Virus record (IMG/VR): IMGVR_UViG_3300026521_000343
Coordinates: 1 to 64,000 of that record
DNA from: a virus
Strand: one strand, 5' to 3'
Length of the DNA: 64,000 nt
The position numbers and the translations under genes are program-made. The notes under the pieces are model-generated. The model ran no database searches. It saw only the letters and a list, made by a program, of their open reading frames with translations, and was not told the origin of the DNA. Shown here piece by piece: positions 1 to 6,648 of the stretch; within the stretch, counting starts at the first letter, position 1; each line of letters starts with the position of its first letter.

Positions 1-292
1 CCATATCAAATTCAACTTCTTTACAATTTGGAGAAAGTTTACTGTGAATATAATATTCAACATCTCTTCCTGCTAAAAAACTTACGTTTCTGCCATATAC
101 TCCAAATGTATAATCTCCTATATCCCCGACAACTGATATTCCCATAGGTGTTACTGCAATATTGAAAGCATACACATTTGTGTTTGATTTGGAACATTTC
201 CATATTTCACAATCATCACCTTTTGCCAATAATGTATATTCATGCTCTTTTAATACTTCTTTTGCATTGCTTATGTATTTTTCTTTACTCAT
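1..292 (-). CDS. Hypothetical phage protein, 3' end off window
   Basis: The reading frame opens with ATG (MSKEKYISNAKEVLKEHEY...) and stays open to the left edge for 97 codons, so the C-terminus is missing. The visible part begins with a charged helix and then looks like a compact alpha/beta domain (IWKCSKSNTNVYAF, MGISVVGDIGDYTFGVYGR). I do not recognise the family. It begins two bases downstream of the clamp-like gene and is the last visible gene of the leftward early operon of P1, so it is likely co-transcribed with replication accessory genes. Function unknown. Confidence 0.6.
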   Translation of the reverse strand, partial: MSKEKYISNAKEVLKEHEYTLLAKGDDCEIWKCSKSNTNVYAFNIAVTPMGISVVGDIGDYTFGVYGRNVSFLAGRDVEYYIHSKLSPNCKEVEFDM

Positions 293-293
293 T

Positions 294-908
294 TTAATTA
301 CCCTCATTAAAAATAGACAACTGATCAATAATAGGCATTATTACAACTACAAAACTTCCATTTTTTTCTGATATTTTTATAGGTCTTTCGCGGGATTCAA
401 TGCCAACATACCCACCAAGAAAATCACCATCCCCTTTTACATTTATCTTTGGAATAAACTTTGGATTTATCTGTATTTTGTTGAGTGCCAATATCCCATC
501 TATCTGTGAGCTTTGCGTAAAAGGTATCTTCTCTTTCATATCTGTTGGAATAATACTTTTGTAGGGAGGATATTTGAACATATCCATAGACACATCTCTC
601 TTTGATATTGTAATTATCTCTTCATGATCTTTATCAAGACATTTTATTTGCCCACTACTTAATTCAAAATAGAGAGCCTTAGTCTGTTTTAGTGCTAAAT
701 CAACTATGCTTTTATGTACGAGAAATGGAGCGGAGTCTTGCTCCACTATTTCTGCATCATAATGTTTAGCAGCACCAAGCACTCTTGTATTTGTTGCCAC
801 TATGTACTCACTATCTACATATAGATAATTAAGTTCTAGTTTTGGGCTACGCACATCTATATATGGTGCAACTATTGCTAAGTTTTCTTTTGTTACTATT
901 GTTTTCAT
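294..908 (-). CDS. Sliding-clamp (DnaN)-like protein
   Basis: This 204-residue protein resembles a piece of the bacterial DNA polymerase III beta clamp. Residues 34-47 (YIVATNTRVLGAAK) resemble the clamp's TDGHRLA segment, and FKYPPYKSIIP (about 111-121) resembles the conserved FPDY..VIP segment. DnaN is about 365 residues with three similar domains; this is little more than half of that, so it may be a reduced clamp, a clamp mimic that captures host polymerase, or a regulator. It is read in the leftward early operon, its ATG overlapping the stop of a 46-residue gene. The helicase of the same phage is encoded near 7 kb. Family assignment is by motif only. Confidence 0.55.
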   Translation of the reverse strand: MKTIVTKENLAIVAPYIDVRSPKLELNYLYVDSEYIVATNTRVLGAAKHYDAEIVEQDSAPFLVHKSIVDLALKQTKALYFELSSGQIKCLDKDHEEIITISKRDVSMDMFKYPPYKSIIPTDMKEKIPFTQSSQIDGILALNKIQINPKFIPKINVKGDGDFLGGYVGIESRERPIKISEKNGSFVVVIMPIIDQLSIFNEGN

Positions 909-1045
909 CTCAATCCCTTTAGCATCTGTTGTATTTCTTTTTTTGCTATTTTAAGGCTCTCACGATTTTTAATGTTTGCAAGAGCATGACCGTTGATATT
1001 TGCTGTGTTGTGTATCTGTTGTAATACTTTTTCAAAAGCACTCAT
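905..1045 (-). CDS. Small hypothetical protein, 46 aa
   Basis: A 46-residue basic helical protein (starts MSAFEKVLQQIHNTANI, ends EIQQMLKGLR). A clear ribosome binding site (AAGGAGA) precedes its ATG, and its TGA overlaps the ATG of the clamp-like gene (ATGA), so the two are translationally coupled. Function unknown; the coupling suggests it may act with the clamp-like protein. Confidence 0.55.
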   Translation of the reverse strand: MSAFEKVLQQIHNTANINGHALANIKNRESLKIAKKEIQQMLKGLR

Positions 1046-1183
1046 CTAATCTTTCTCCTTGATGATTATTCCATGACCATCTTTTCTCAATATAACCGTT
1101 AATAAACATTGTAAGTACCTCACATCAAGAGATAGGTGCTCATGCTTTGTACCGTTTTTATAAGTCGCTTGAAGTGACCACAT
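1046..1183 (-). CDS. Small hypothetical protein, 45 aa
   Basis: Encodes 45 residues (MWSLQATYKNGTKHEH...GIIIKEKD). Its last codons contain the ribosome binding site of the next small gene, a packing typical of a phage early operon. The central stretch reads like a short beta hairpin. No family recognised. Confidence 0.5.
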   Translation of the reverse strand: MWSLQATYKNGTKHEHLSLDVRYLQCLLTVILRKDGHGIIIKEKD

Positions 1184-1185
1184 AA

Positions 1186-1452
1186 TTATTCTCCCATTCT
1201 GTGCGTATGCGTATGATGACCGAACATCAGCATCGCTACAGCTTTCTTTTTGTTTTTTGTTTTTTTAATGTTTTCAAACGTTAAGTGCTCAACCCAGTAG
1301 TTAAAGAACTTCTTGTTGTAATACTTTGCTGCATCTTCATTATTCATCCTTTGAGGAAGTTTTATCTTGTTGATGGCCTTCTCTGCATCGAGCGTATCAA
1401 GATCTTGCAACTGCAGTTTATTTTCATACCAGACTTCGCCGTGGGTTTTCAT
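1186..1452 (-). CDS. Hypothetical early protein, 88 aa
   Basis: An 88-residue, very basic protein with a His-rich C-terminus (FGHHTHTHRMGE). The middle is helical and rich in Lys and Asn. It begins inside an ATGA overlap with the upstream 51-residue membrane protein and lies two bases before the next gene. No known domain is visible; a nucleic-acid-binding or host-takeover role is only a guess from charge and position. Confidence 0.55.
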   Translation of the reverse strand: MKTHGEVWYENKLQLQDLDTLDAEKAINKIKLPQRMNNEDAAKYYNKKFFNYWVEHLTFENIKKTKNKKKAVAMLMFGHHTHTHRMGE

Positions 1453-1604
1453 CGCCGCTTCCTGGTATAAAAATCTCTGATTGTATAGTCCTTTCGTGTA
1501 AGATATCTGTCATCTTTTTTCTTACTTAAAAGCCATCGAACTGCAATAGCACTTATGACTATTGCAGCCTCAATCAAAAGTACATCTGCAGTTGACATTT
1601 CCAT
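1449..1604 (-). CDS. Small single-span membrane protein, 51 aa
   Basis: Residues 5-26 (ADVLLIEAAIVISAIAVRWL) form one membrane span, followed by a basic cytoplasmic tail (LSKKKDD...YTRKRR), so the N-terminus is probably outside. Its TGA overlaps the next ATG. Function unknown; small membrane proteins in early operons are often superinfection-exclusion or membrane-anchoring factors. Confidence 0.5.
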   Translation of the reverse strand: MEMSTADVLLIEAAIVISAIAVRWLLSKKKDDRYLTRKDYTIRDFYTRKRR

Positions 1605-1652
1605 TTTTTAACCTTTTTGTGTTACAATTTCTTTGTTCGTTATTTTGAGACT

Positions 1653-1730
1653 TTAGAATAACTTTTCGGCGAGATGTTCCAGCATCTCCTCGAACCTTTC
1701 AAAACTGCTTTTAATCCGTTGTGCCATCAT
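1653..1730 (-). CDS. Very short ORF, 25 aa, coupled
   Basis: Starts MMAQRIKSSFERFEEM and could form one amphipathic helix. Its ATG overlaps the TGA of the upstream 87-residue gene (ATGA), and no other gene occupies this strand here. That is the only support; it may be a non-functional reinitiation product. Confidence 0.3.
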   Translation of the reverse strand: MMAQRIKSSFERFEEMLEHLAEKLF

Positions 1731-1990
1731 TTAATCCTTTTAAAATTACCATCTACTTTTACATAGATATTTACATCCGAAAAGTGATAGTTTCCACCGA
1801 CTCCACCTTTAACTTCACCTTCATGTAGATTTTTAATATTAGGTATCTCAACTGGAAAAGGTATATGTTTTCCTTTATCATCAACATGATAACTTTGTTG
1901 TGATCTATATCTTGAATTGTTTTTTATCTTTGCATATAGTTGTGTCAATAGTGACTCCTTTACTTTTAATGACCCACTTGATTTGCACAT
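1727..1990 (-). CDS. Hypothetical early protein, 87 aa
   Basis: A Lys/Asn/Gly-rich protein with a central low-complexity loop (HEGEVKGGVGGNYHFSDV) and a C-terminal beta strand (NIYVKVDGNFKRIK). No family recognised. The ATG has no good ribosome binding site of its own but lies within the end of a short upstream reading frame, so translation is probably coupled. Confidence 0.5.
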   Translation of the reverse strand: MCKSSGSLKVKESLLTQLYAKIKNNSRYRSQQSYHVDDKGKHIPFPVEIPNIKNLHEGEVKGGVGGNYHFSDVNIYVKVDGNFKRIK

Positions 1991-2067
1991 TGTAAAGAGG
2001 TGAAGGGGGTTCTATTATCAAATCTTTGTGCAATATTGCAGTGAGCGTTACCGGTTATTTTATTCAT
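1966..2067 (-). CDS. Possible leader ORF, 33 aa
   Basis: A short frame (MNKITGNAHCNIAQRF...) with a good ribosome binding site (AAGGAAAG) and an ATGA overlap with the 32-residue membrane protein before it. It overlaps the next gene by 25 bases, which would let it deliver ribosomes to that gene. The protein looks unstructured, so translation rather than product may matter. Confidence 0.3.
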   Translation of the reverse strand: MNKITGNAHCNIAQRFDNRTPFTSLQCANQVGH

Positions 2068-2162
2068 GATCTTTCCTTATGTGCAAATATTCCTACAAAG
2101 AACCCTGTAAACCAAATCCCAAGTATCCATATAAATGCTTCTATACTGTCCAGTTGAATCAT
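2064..2162 (-). CDS. First leftward gene: single-span membrane peptide, 32 aa
   Basis: Residues 7-27 (IEAFIWILGIWFTGFFVGIF) form one hydrophobic span with a short basic tail (AHKERS). A strong ribosome binding site (AAAGGGGATAAGTA) precedes the ATG. It is the first gene after the long leader of the P1 leftward promoter, the position often used by host-takeover or exclusion peptides. Function unknown. Confidence 0.45.
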   Translation of the reverse strand: MIQLDSIEAFIWILGIWFTGFFVGIFAHKERS

Positions 2163-2449
2163 TACTTATCCCCTTTATGATACGCAACGTGGCGTGTTTA
2201 TTATAAATCTCTGTGCAACACATACCATGGAGAATCTATGTCGTAGTATCTATGGGTACTGTTATGTGCTGCATTAAGGTTTATGCTTCATTATAAGCGA
2301 ACTGCCTTTCCCAGCTCTACACGATGCCTTTAAATCGCATAGTTTTTTCACTACTGTTTCTCTTAGCCTGTGTTTTCGGACAGGTTTACATGTAAAGTAA
2401 CTCAAACAAGGCCACCATTTTTCAGATGGTTTCTTGTTTTGTTGAAAGT
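2163..2449 (-). promoter_or_regulatory. Structured untranslated leader of leftward operon
   Basis: About 290 bases separate the leftward promoter from its first gene. Near the 5' end the RNA can form a hairpin with outer stem AAACAAG/CTTGTTT and inner stem ACCAT/ATGGT. A 12-base palindrome TTTACATGTAAA (2385-2396) and a second hairpin CCTGT/ACAGG follow. A seven-codon ORF (MRFKGIV) lies further down without a clear ribosome binding site. I see no tRNA and no conventional gene. It may carry antitermination or attenuation signals, or a small RNA. Confidence 0.4.
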
Positions 2450-2479
2450 ATTGTACATTAATTATTTACATTATGTCAA
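2450..2479 (-). promoter_or_regulatory. P1 leftward early promoter with operator
   Basis: On the minus strand TTGACA (2474-2479) and TACAAT (2450-2455) are separated by 18 bases. The same layout and nearly the same bases occur at the rightward promoter at 5850-5879. The 17-base operator GTACATTAATTATTTAC (2453-2469) sits between and over the -10, so a bound repressor would block polymerase. Confidence 0.75.
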
Positions 2480-2495
2480 GTAAAATATATAATTT

Positions 2496-2512
2496 GTAAA
2501 AATTTAATGTAC
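2496..2512. promoter_or_regulatory. Second left operator, 17 bp
   Basis: GTAAAAATTTAATGTAC fits the pattern GTAMAT-N5-ATGTAC shared by sites at 2453-2469, 5792-5808 and 5860-5876. It lies between the leftward promoter and the sce7726 promoter, 43 bases from the first site. Probably bound by the CI-like and/or Cro-like protein of P1. Confidence 0.5.
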
Positions 2513-2548
2513 ATTTCTTATCTAAAAACTAAAAGGTATAGAATTTGC

Positions 2549-2554
2549 TATAAT
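2549..2554 (+). promoter_or_regulatory. Promoter -10 for sce7726-family gene
   Basis: TATAAT preceded by TTTGC (TTTGCTATAAT), an extended -10 of the type common in Campylobacterota, with no convincing -35. The predicted start leaves a short leader containing the ribosome binding site before the ATG at 2574. This would let the gene be expressed in a lysogen independently of the leftward promoter. Confidence 0.5.
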
Positions 2555-2573
2555 TACAAAACAGGATAGTAGA

Positions 2574-3272
2574 ATGAACACTAATACAAATGATGCTAAA
2601 AATATTACAAAAAGCTTTATTGAATATTTAAATGCAAAAAATGCTGATAAAGTAATAACAACAGAGATATCTATAAATACCTCATTTGGCGTTAAAGTTG
2701 CAGATGTTGTTATGTCAAATGGACATCTTGTCGCATATGAAATAAAAAGTGAACTTGACAATACATCAAGACTGTATGAACAGATAGCAGGATACACAGA
2801 GGTGTTTGACTATGTCTATGTTGTGTATTGGGGAAGAAAATTTTCTTTAAATACTCTTGATCTTCCAGATCATATAGGTGCTATAGAAGCATATCGAGAT
2901 AAAAATGATGAAATATCTTTTAAAATTATAAAAAAAGCATATAAGAATTATAAACTTGATGCAAAAAAAGTTGCTGAGATAATGTGGAAAAGTGAACTCA
3001 ATTATTACCTTCGTAAAAAATCTATAAAAACAAAAACTTCCTATCGTAAAGATAAACTATCTGAACTATTCATACAACACTATTCAAAAAAAGAAGCTAA
3101 TAGTATCTTGCGAGATATTTTTAAAGGAAGGTATAAAAGAGGTTTTGATTCTTTTCTTGAAGCATCCGAAGATCCATTGAAAAAACTCACAAAAAATAAA
3201 GTGGATGTTAACTATATAATTTATAAGCATAATGCTGAAATTCAAAAGAGATGTGCCATAGAAGTGATATGA
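2574..3272 (+). CDS. sce7726-family protein, nuclease-like
   Basis: A 232-residue protein whose N-terminal half matches what I know of the sce7726 family: KVADVVMSNGHLVAYEIKSELD (about 41-62) is a D-Xn-E-X-K arrangement as in PD-(D/E)XK nucleases, followed by YEQIAGYTEVFDYVYVV, a segment typical of restriction-endonuclease-like folds. The C-terminal half is helical and very basic, suited to DNA binding. In bacteria these genes are usually found beside sce7725-family genes; here that partner lies convergently and the 3' ends overlap by 31 bases. It has its own promoter, so it is probably a lysogeny-expressed moron. A phage-defence role is inference. Confidence 0.65.
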   Translation: MNTNTNDAKNITKSFIEYLNAKNADKVITTEISINTSFGVKVADVVMSNGHLVAYEIKSELDNTSRLYEQIAGYTEVFDYVYVVYWGRKFSLNTLDLPDHIGAIEAYRDKNDEISFKIIKKAYKNYKLDAKKVAEIMWKSELNYYLRKKSIKTKTSYRKDKLSELFIQHYSKKEANSILRDIFKGRYKRGFDSFLEASEDPLKKLTKNKVDVNYIIYKHNAEIQKRCAIEVI

Positions 3273-4291
3273 TGAGATATCATTCTATGTTTCCATGTTC
3301 CACCGGATCTAAATTTTTCTATATCGTCATTGGCAACATCTTGAATAAACTTACATGTATCACAATGCGATACTGAAAAGTCGCTTACATTAGTTATAAC
3401 TCTTTGACACAGTTCTTGATACTGATGATAATTTCCTTTTGTATCCGCAGTAAATTTGCACATGCTGCCATCACTGTTTGTATAGTTTAGAAATGGATAG
3501 TATAAAAAACCTTGTCCTTCTTCTAGTTCAAGTTTTGATTGTATTTTTGTTGTGAGTGTGTAGTCTGCATATGATAAATTTGCACCAGGAACACTATTGC
3601 AAAAATAATTAAATCTTTCAAGATGATGGTTTTTGATGTGATCACACATACCGTCTGTCTTTATTCTATGTTCATTAAAGAAACATTCTCCTATTAAAAT
3701 CAAGTTATTTTGAAACTTTTCGTTTGTTAGATTTTTTACAATATCTAAACTTGGTTGGGTTGTTAATTTGTCTGTATCTAAAATAATATCACACTCAAGT
3801 TCATCATCGTAAAATGCAAATATTTGACTGAGAAGATCTGCATCGCTACTTATATATGTTGCATCAGAAAAGATGCGGATTGCAAAATGTTCAAAGTTTG
3901 ACTCTATTTTTCTAATGAGTTTAATGTTGTCTCTAAAACTTTTTCTCTGTGTTTCGTGAGAGTAGTCAAAAGATATTACAGGAGTAAACGGTTTATATTT
4001 TTTGGACTCAAAGTATTCTCTAAGTTGTATAAAAAAATCATATTTTTTTTGTGCATCATCAAGTTCAAACATACCTACAACATCATTATTCGTGTATTGT
4101 GATAGATCTATAAAGCATTCATTGTTTGTTAAATATTCTTGTGTTTTTGTAAAAGTATTGTCGAAAAATTTATCAATATTATCATATTTACACTCTATAA
4201 GTTCAATTATAGGCTTTGTTTGTATTGTATGTTTTACTGAACCAAGACCTTTAAGTTCGTTGAGTTTGTTTTTAATTACTGGATGATACAT
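3242..4291 (-). CDS. sce7725-family protein
   Basis: Starts at the second Met (MYHPVIKNKLNELKGLG...), which has a ribosome binding site (AAGGACACC) and matches the usual start of the family. The order of motifs (KPIIELIECK near the start, PVISFDY, FAIRIFSD, DIILDTDKL, GANLSYADY mid-to-late, HHITSMAHLF at the end) looks like sce7725/phage beta-protein-type proteins, thought to have a TIM-barrel-like core. Length 349 residues is normal. It is the last gene of the repressor-led operon and overlaps the preceding membrane protein gene by 20 bases. Biochemical function is not established; its pairing with sce7726 suggests a defence or exclusion module. Confidence 0.65.
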   Translation of the reverse strand: MYHPVIKNKLNELKGLGSVKHTIQTKPIIELIECKYDNIDKFFDNTFTKTQEYLTNNECFIDLSQYTNNDVVGMFELDDAQKKYDFFIQLREYFESKKYKPFTPVISFDYSHETQRKSFRDNIKLIRKIESNFEHFAIRIFSDATYISSDADLLSQIFAFYDDELECDIILDTDKLTTQPSLDIVKNLTNEKFQNNLILIGECFFNEHRIKTDGMCDHIKNHHLERFNYFCNSVPGANLSYADYTLTTKIQSKLELEEGQGFLYYPFLNYTNSDGSMCKFTADTKGNYHQYQELCQRVITNVSDFSVSHCDTCKFIQDVANDDIEKFRSGGTWKHRMISHHITSMAHLF

Positions 4292-4688
4292 TTGAGGTGT
4301 CCTTATGATTTTCATTTAAATGGTAGTAATTGAATGCATTAAATCCTAAAGAGGCAACGAGACCTATCAGAACAAGCCAAAGACGCCAATCTTTATATTT
4401 TTTATTTTCTAAATACTCTTTTGTTACCATTTTTGCTTCGAGTTCACTTTTGAATGATTGTAATAAAATTGAATTATTCTCAGATTTTTGAATTAATGTT
4501 GCTATATCAACAGAGCTTTGATTGATTTTTTTAGAGTTTGATTTCAGTTCCCATATTTCATGCTTAACATCTTCTATAGTTTGATTTATATGCTGTAGAT
4601 CTTTCTCTGTAGATATTTTAATTATTTCAAGATCTGTTATTAGTTTGTGAAATTTTTCTTCAAAAATATCGGCTGTTTTATCACTCAC
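4272..4688 (-). CDS. Coiled-coil protein with C-terminal membrane anchor
   Basis: 138 residues from a GTG start (VSDKTADIFEEKF...), chosen because AAAAGGA lies just upstream and it overlaps the nuclease stop; a longer frame begins at 4727 inside the nuclease gene. A long heptad-rich coiled coil (about residues 5-95) leads to one membrane span (WRLWLVLIGLVASLGFNAF) and a short outer tail. It resembles small membrane-tethered coiled-coil proteins found beside phage lysogeny genes. Co-transcribed with the repressor; a superinfection-exclusion or sensor role is possible but unproven. Confidence 0.6.
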   Translation of the reverse strand: MSDKTADIFEEKFHKLITDLEIIKISTEKDLQHINQTIEDVKHEIWELKSNSKKINQSSVDIATLIQKSENNSILLQSFKSELEAKMVTKEYLENKKYKDWRLWLVLIGLVASLGFNAFNYYHLNENHKDTSNVSSSN

Positions 4689-5112
4689 ACCAATCCTTTT
4701 TATGTCCGCCGTGATAAGAAACGGCAAGGTTGTTTTTTATAAGCTCGTTTGAAACAGGTTTTCCATCAACATAAACGTCAGCAATTAATCTAAAATACTT
4801 GCCTCTTCTAATATTACGCAGTTCTATCTTGTGTGCGTTTCTCAAAAGTGATACAGTAACTTTTTTTGCATCTCTTGCGAGAATCTTCTCTTTTTCACAA
4901 TGCGCTTTAATCTCTGGAGTATCTATTCCGTTTATGCGAATTGACATTCTTTTCCCAATAATATCTGGATAATCTTTTATGTCTGCTCTAAATGTATCAC
5001 CATCATAAATACTTGTGACTTTCAAGACGGTAGCACTTCCAAAAGTCATATCTTTTAGAGATTGTGCATATAGAGCAGATAATAAGAGAAGTGTAAAAAT
5101 AAGTATTTTCAT
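4681..5112 (-). CDS. Secreted thermonuclease-like protein (SNase fold)
   Basis: A 143-residue staphylococcal-nuclease-like protein with an N-terminal signal peptide (MKILIFTLLLLSALYAQS). Conserved elements are visible: YDGDTF (Ca-binding Asp), IRINGIDTPE (catalytic Arg and Glu region), and KYFRLIADVYVDGKPVSNELI, with the second catalytic Arg. It should degrade nucleic acid in the periplasm. It follows the repressor by two bases with little ribosome binding site of its own, so it is probably made in the lysogen, where a periplasmic nuclease could destroy incoming phage DNA or supply nucleotides. Host homologues exist, so capture from a host is likely. Confidence 0.8.
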   Translation of the reverse strand: MKILIFTLLLLSALYAQSLKDMTFGSATVLKVTSIYDGDTFRADIKDYPDIIGKRMSIRINGIDTPEIKAHCEKEKILARDAKKVTVSLLRNAHKIELRNIRRGKYFRLIADVYVDGKPVSNELIKNNLAVSYHGGHKKDWCE

Positions 5113-5114
5113 AA

Positions 5115-5780
5115 TTAACTTTTAATCTTTAATTTACTACCAAAAGTAGGGTGTAACATTGCAAATGGCTTTCCTACAATTTCAAGCTCAAGACCCTCTT
5201 TTTTAGGGTTGATTATAGCCGGCGAGTTTCGTGACAACAAGAGTACTTCACCGTTTCCCAAAAACTCAACATCTTTTATCTGGACTGTATTCCCATAGCG
5301 AACAAGATAAGTGCCATTTATTTCTACAAATCCTCTTCCGTTTACCATATCTATGAAAACAATGTCATTTTCATAGTAAAGTGGTTCCATTGAGTTTCCT
5401 GCTATTTTTATGGCAAGAGTGTTCTCATCAAGTTTTATATGATCTGGTAGTAAGTCTTTTGGATAGTAAAGCTTCTCTGCCCTTTCAACTGCTAAGGCTT
5501 CAGCGCCAGCACCCGCATCAATTGTTGGTAGTTCTATATAGGAATCTGTTTCTGTTTGAATTATTGAAATATCTGATGTATTTGCTTGATATAAATCATC
5601 AACATTTATTCCAAAAAAATTTGCAATATTTCGAGCATGTTTTGCTGGAATATAACCTTGTGCTTTAAAATTACTAAAATTTTGCCTAGAAATACCTACA
5701 GCACTATAAAACTGCCCTTTTTTTACATGTGTTTTATTCAATAGTTTTTCTACTACTTCATAATCAATATTGTTGCTCAT
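5115..5780 (-). CDS. CI-type repressor with S24 peptidase domain
   Basis: 221 residues. The N-terminal HTH (about 12-62: KKGQFYSAVGISRQNFSNFKAQG...) is followed by a linker with a likely Ala-Gly self-cleavage site (DAGAGAEA, about 91-98) and a LexA/CI-like S24 domain with the catalytic Ser in GNSMEPLYYENDIVFID and a Lys in VQIKDVEF. It keeps P1 lysogenic and should be inactivated after RecA activation. It heads a leftward operon with the nuclease, coiled-coil and sce7725 genes. Three operator-like sites lie just upstream between it and the Cro-like gene. Confidence 0.88.
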   Translation of the reverse strand: MSNNIDYEVVEKLLNKTHVKKGQFYSAVGISRQNFSNFKAQGYIPAKHARNIANFFGINVDDLYQANTSDISIIQTETDSYIELPTIDAGAGAEALAVERAEKLYYPKDLLPDHIKLDENTLAIKIAGNSMEPLYYENDIVFIDMVNGRGFVEINGTYLVRYGNTVQIKDVEFLGNGEVLLLSRNSPAIINPKKEGLELEIVGKPFAMLHPTFGSKLKIKS

Positions 5781-5791
5781 CTAATACCCTT

Positions 5792-5808
5792 GTAAATAAA
5801 TATTGTAC
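5792..5808. promoter_or_regulatory. Right operator, repressor-proximal
   Basis: GTAAATAAATATTGTAC fits the 17-base pattern GTAMAT-N5-ATGTAC with one change in the right half. It is 12 bases from the repressor start codon, so binding here could autoregulate the repressor. A different dyad, TTTACA-AAA-TGTAAA, follows at 5830-5844. Confidence 0.45.
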
Positions 5809-5849
5809 ACTATTCAAAATATAAAATCTTTTACAAAATGTAAACTAAC

Positions 5850-5879
5850 TTGACATAAGGTACATTATTGATGTACAAT
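5850..5879 (+). promoter_or_regulatory. P1 rightward early promoter with operator
   Basis: TTGACA (5850-5855) and TACAAT (5874-5879) are 18 bases apart. The perfect dyad GTACAT-TATTG-ATGTAC (5860-5876) fills the spacer and overlaps the -10. The core copies the leftward promoter at 2450-2479, so both are probably controlled together by the repressor. Confidence 0.8.
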
Positions 5880-5885
5880 TCAAGC

Positions 5886-6155
5886 ATGAAAGATATAGAA
5901 TTTGTAAAAAATACATTAAAAGATAACAATATCGCATTTTCAGATTATGCAAAAGCAATTGGCACAACTCGACAAAATGTACAGAATTGGACTTATGGTG
6001 ACGGAATACCAAAAAAATATTTGCTTAAAACTGCAAAATATTTATCTGAAATATCTTGTCGAGATATTAGTGTTGAAAATTTGTTATCCATACCAAATGA
6101 TACAAAATCCACATCAGAAAAAACTACTACATCCAAAAAAGAAAAGGTAGCATAA
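5886..6155 (+). CDS. Cro-like HTH regulator
   Basis: From ATG 5886 the product has 89 residues (MKDIEFVKNTLKDNNIAFSD...). Residues 15-50 (IAFSDYAKAIGTTRQNVQNWTYGDGIPKK) form a helix-turn-helix of the XRE/Cro type; the C-terminus is Lys/Ser/Thr-rich. It is divergent from the repressor and first in the rightward operon, the place of cro. In-frame codons upstream (ATG 5871) fall inside the -10 box and cannot lie on this transcript; transcription should begin about where the 5886 ATG is, giving a leaderless message. Confidence 0.7.
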   Translation: MKDIEFVKNTLKDNNIAFSDYAKAIGTTRQNVQNWTYGDGIPKKYLLKTAKYLSEISCRDISVENLLSIPNDTKSTSEKTTTSKKEKVA

Positions 6156-6646
6156 TGAGAGATCATATCCACAACAAACGTCCAAAAGATGCAAAACTTT
6201 GTACGATGATACGCGCAAGCATTACAAAAAGCAGAAAGTACATCGGTCTCTCTTTTGAAGAGGCTGCTAACGAGCTAGGACTTACAGAGGGAACACTTGC
6301 AAACAAGCTAAAACCTGCAAAAGCTGAGAACGATATGACTCTGAGCGAGTTCATACACTTTCTTGAGCTTACAGGCGACTTGTCTGCTCTTGAATATATA
6401 GCAGGTCTGTTTGAGATGGTTCTTGTCAAAAAGAGTATAGAAAAAGCAAATGTAGCAGACATAAACCTACTTGTAGATATTTCCAATATGGAAAATGCTG
6501 ATGTGTTCCGTGTTGTAAAGAAGTCCATGAGTGATGGCGTGATAGATGAAGATGAAAAAGCATCCATACTCAAAGAGATAGAAGAAGCACAACGTGCAAA
6601 CGCAAGACTTAAAGACCTTGTGTTGCATCTCGCAAGTAAGGAGTAG
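6155..6646 (+). CDS. CII-like phage regulator (CP76-type)
   Basis: 163 residues. The segment AANELGLTEGTLANKLKPAKAENDMTLSEFIHFLELTGD (about 37-75) has the form of the phage CII/CP76 regulator domain: an HTH followed by an NKL-P motif and a helix ending in TGD. The C-terminal half is a charged helix, likely for oligomerisation. It starts in the stop of the Cro-like gene (TAATG). Expected to help choose between lysis and lysogeny or to activate early genes. Confidence 0.6.
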   Translation: MRDHIHNKRPKDAKLCTMIRASITKSRKYIGLSFEEAANELGLTEGTLANKLKPAKAENDMTLSEFIHFLELTGDLSALEYIAGLFEMVLVKKSIEKANVADINLLVDISNMENADVFRVVKKSMSDGVIDEDEKASILKEIEEAQRANARLKDLVLHLASKE

Positions 6647-6648
6647 CT

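Noticed and set aside
2018-2230. 48-codon minus-strand frame starting MCCTEIYNK
   Set aside because: Overlaps the 32-residue membrane peptide in another frame and lacks a ribosome binding site; the membrane peptide has a strong one.
2522-2797. 91-codon hydrophobic minus-strand frame
   Set aside because: Antisense to the sce7726 gene and its promoter; hydrophobicity is a by-product of reading Lys/Asn codons in reverse.
6163-6573. 136-codon minus-strand frame
   Set aside because: Lies opposite the CII-like gene, has low-complexity Ser/Phe content typical of an antisense shadow and no ribosome binding site.
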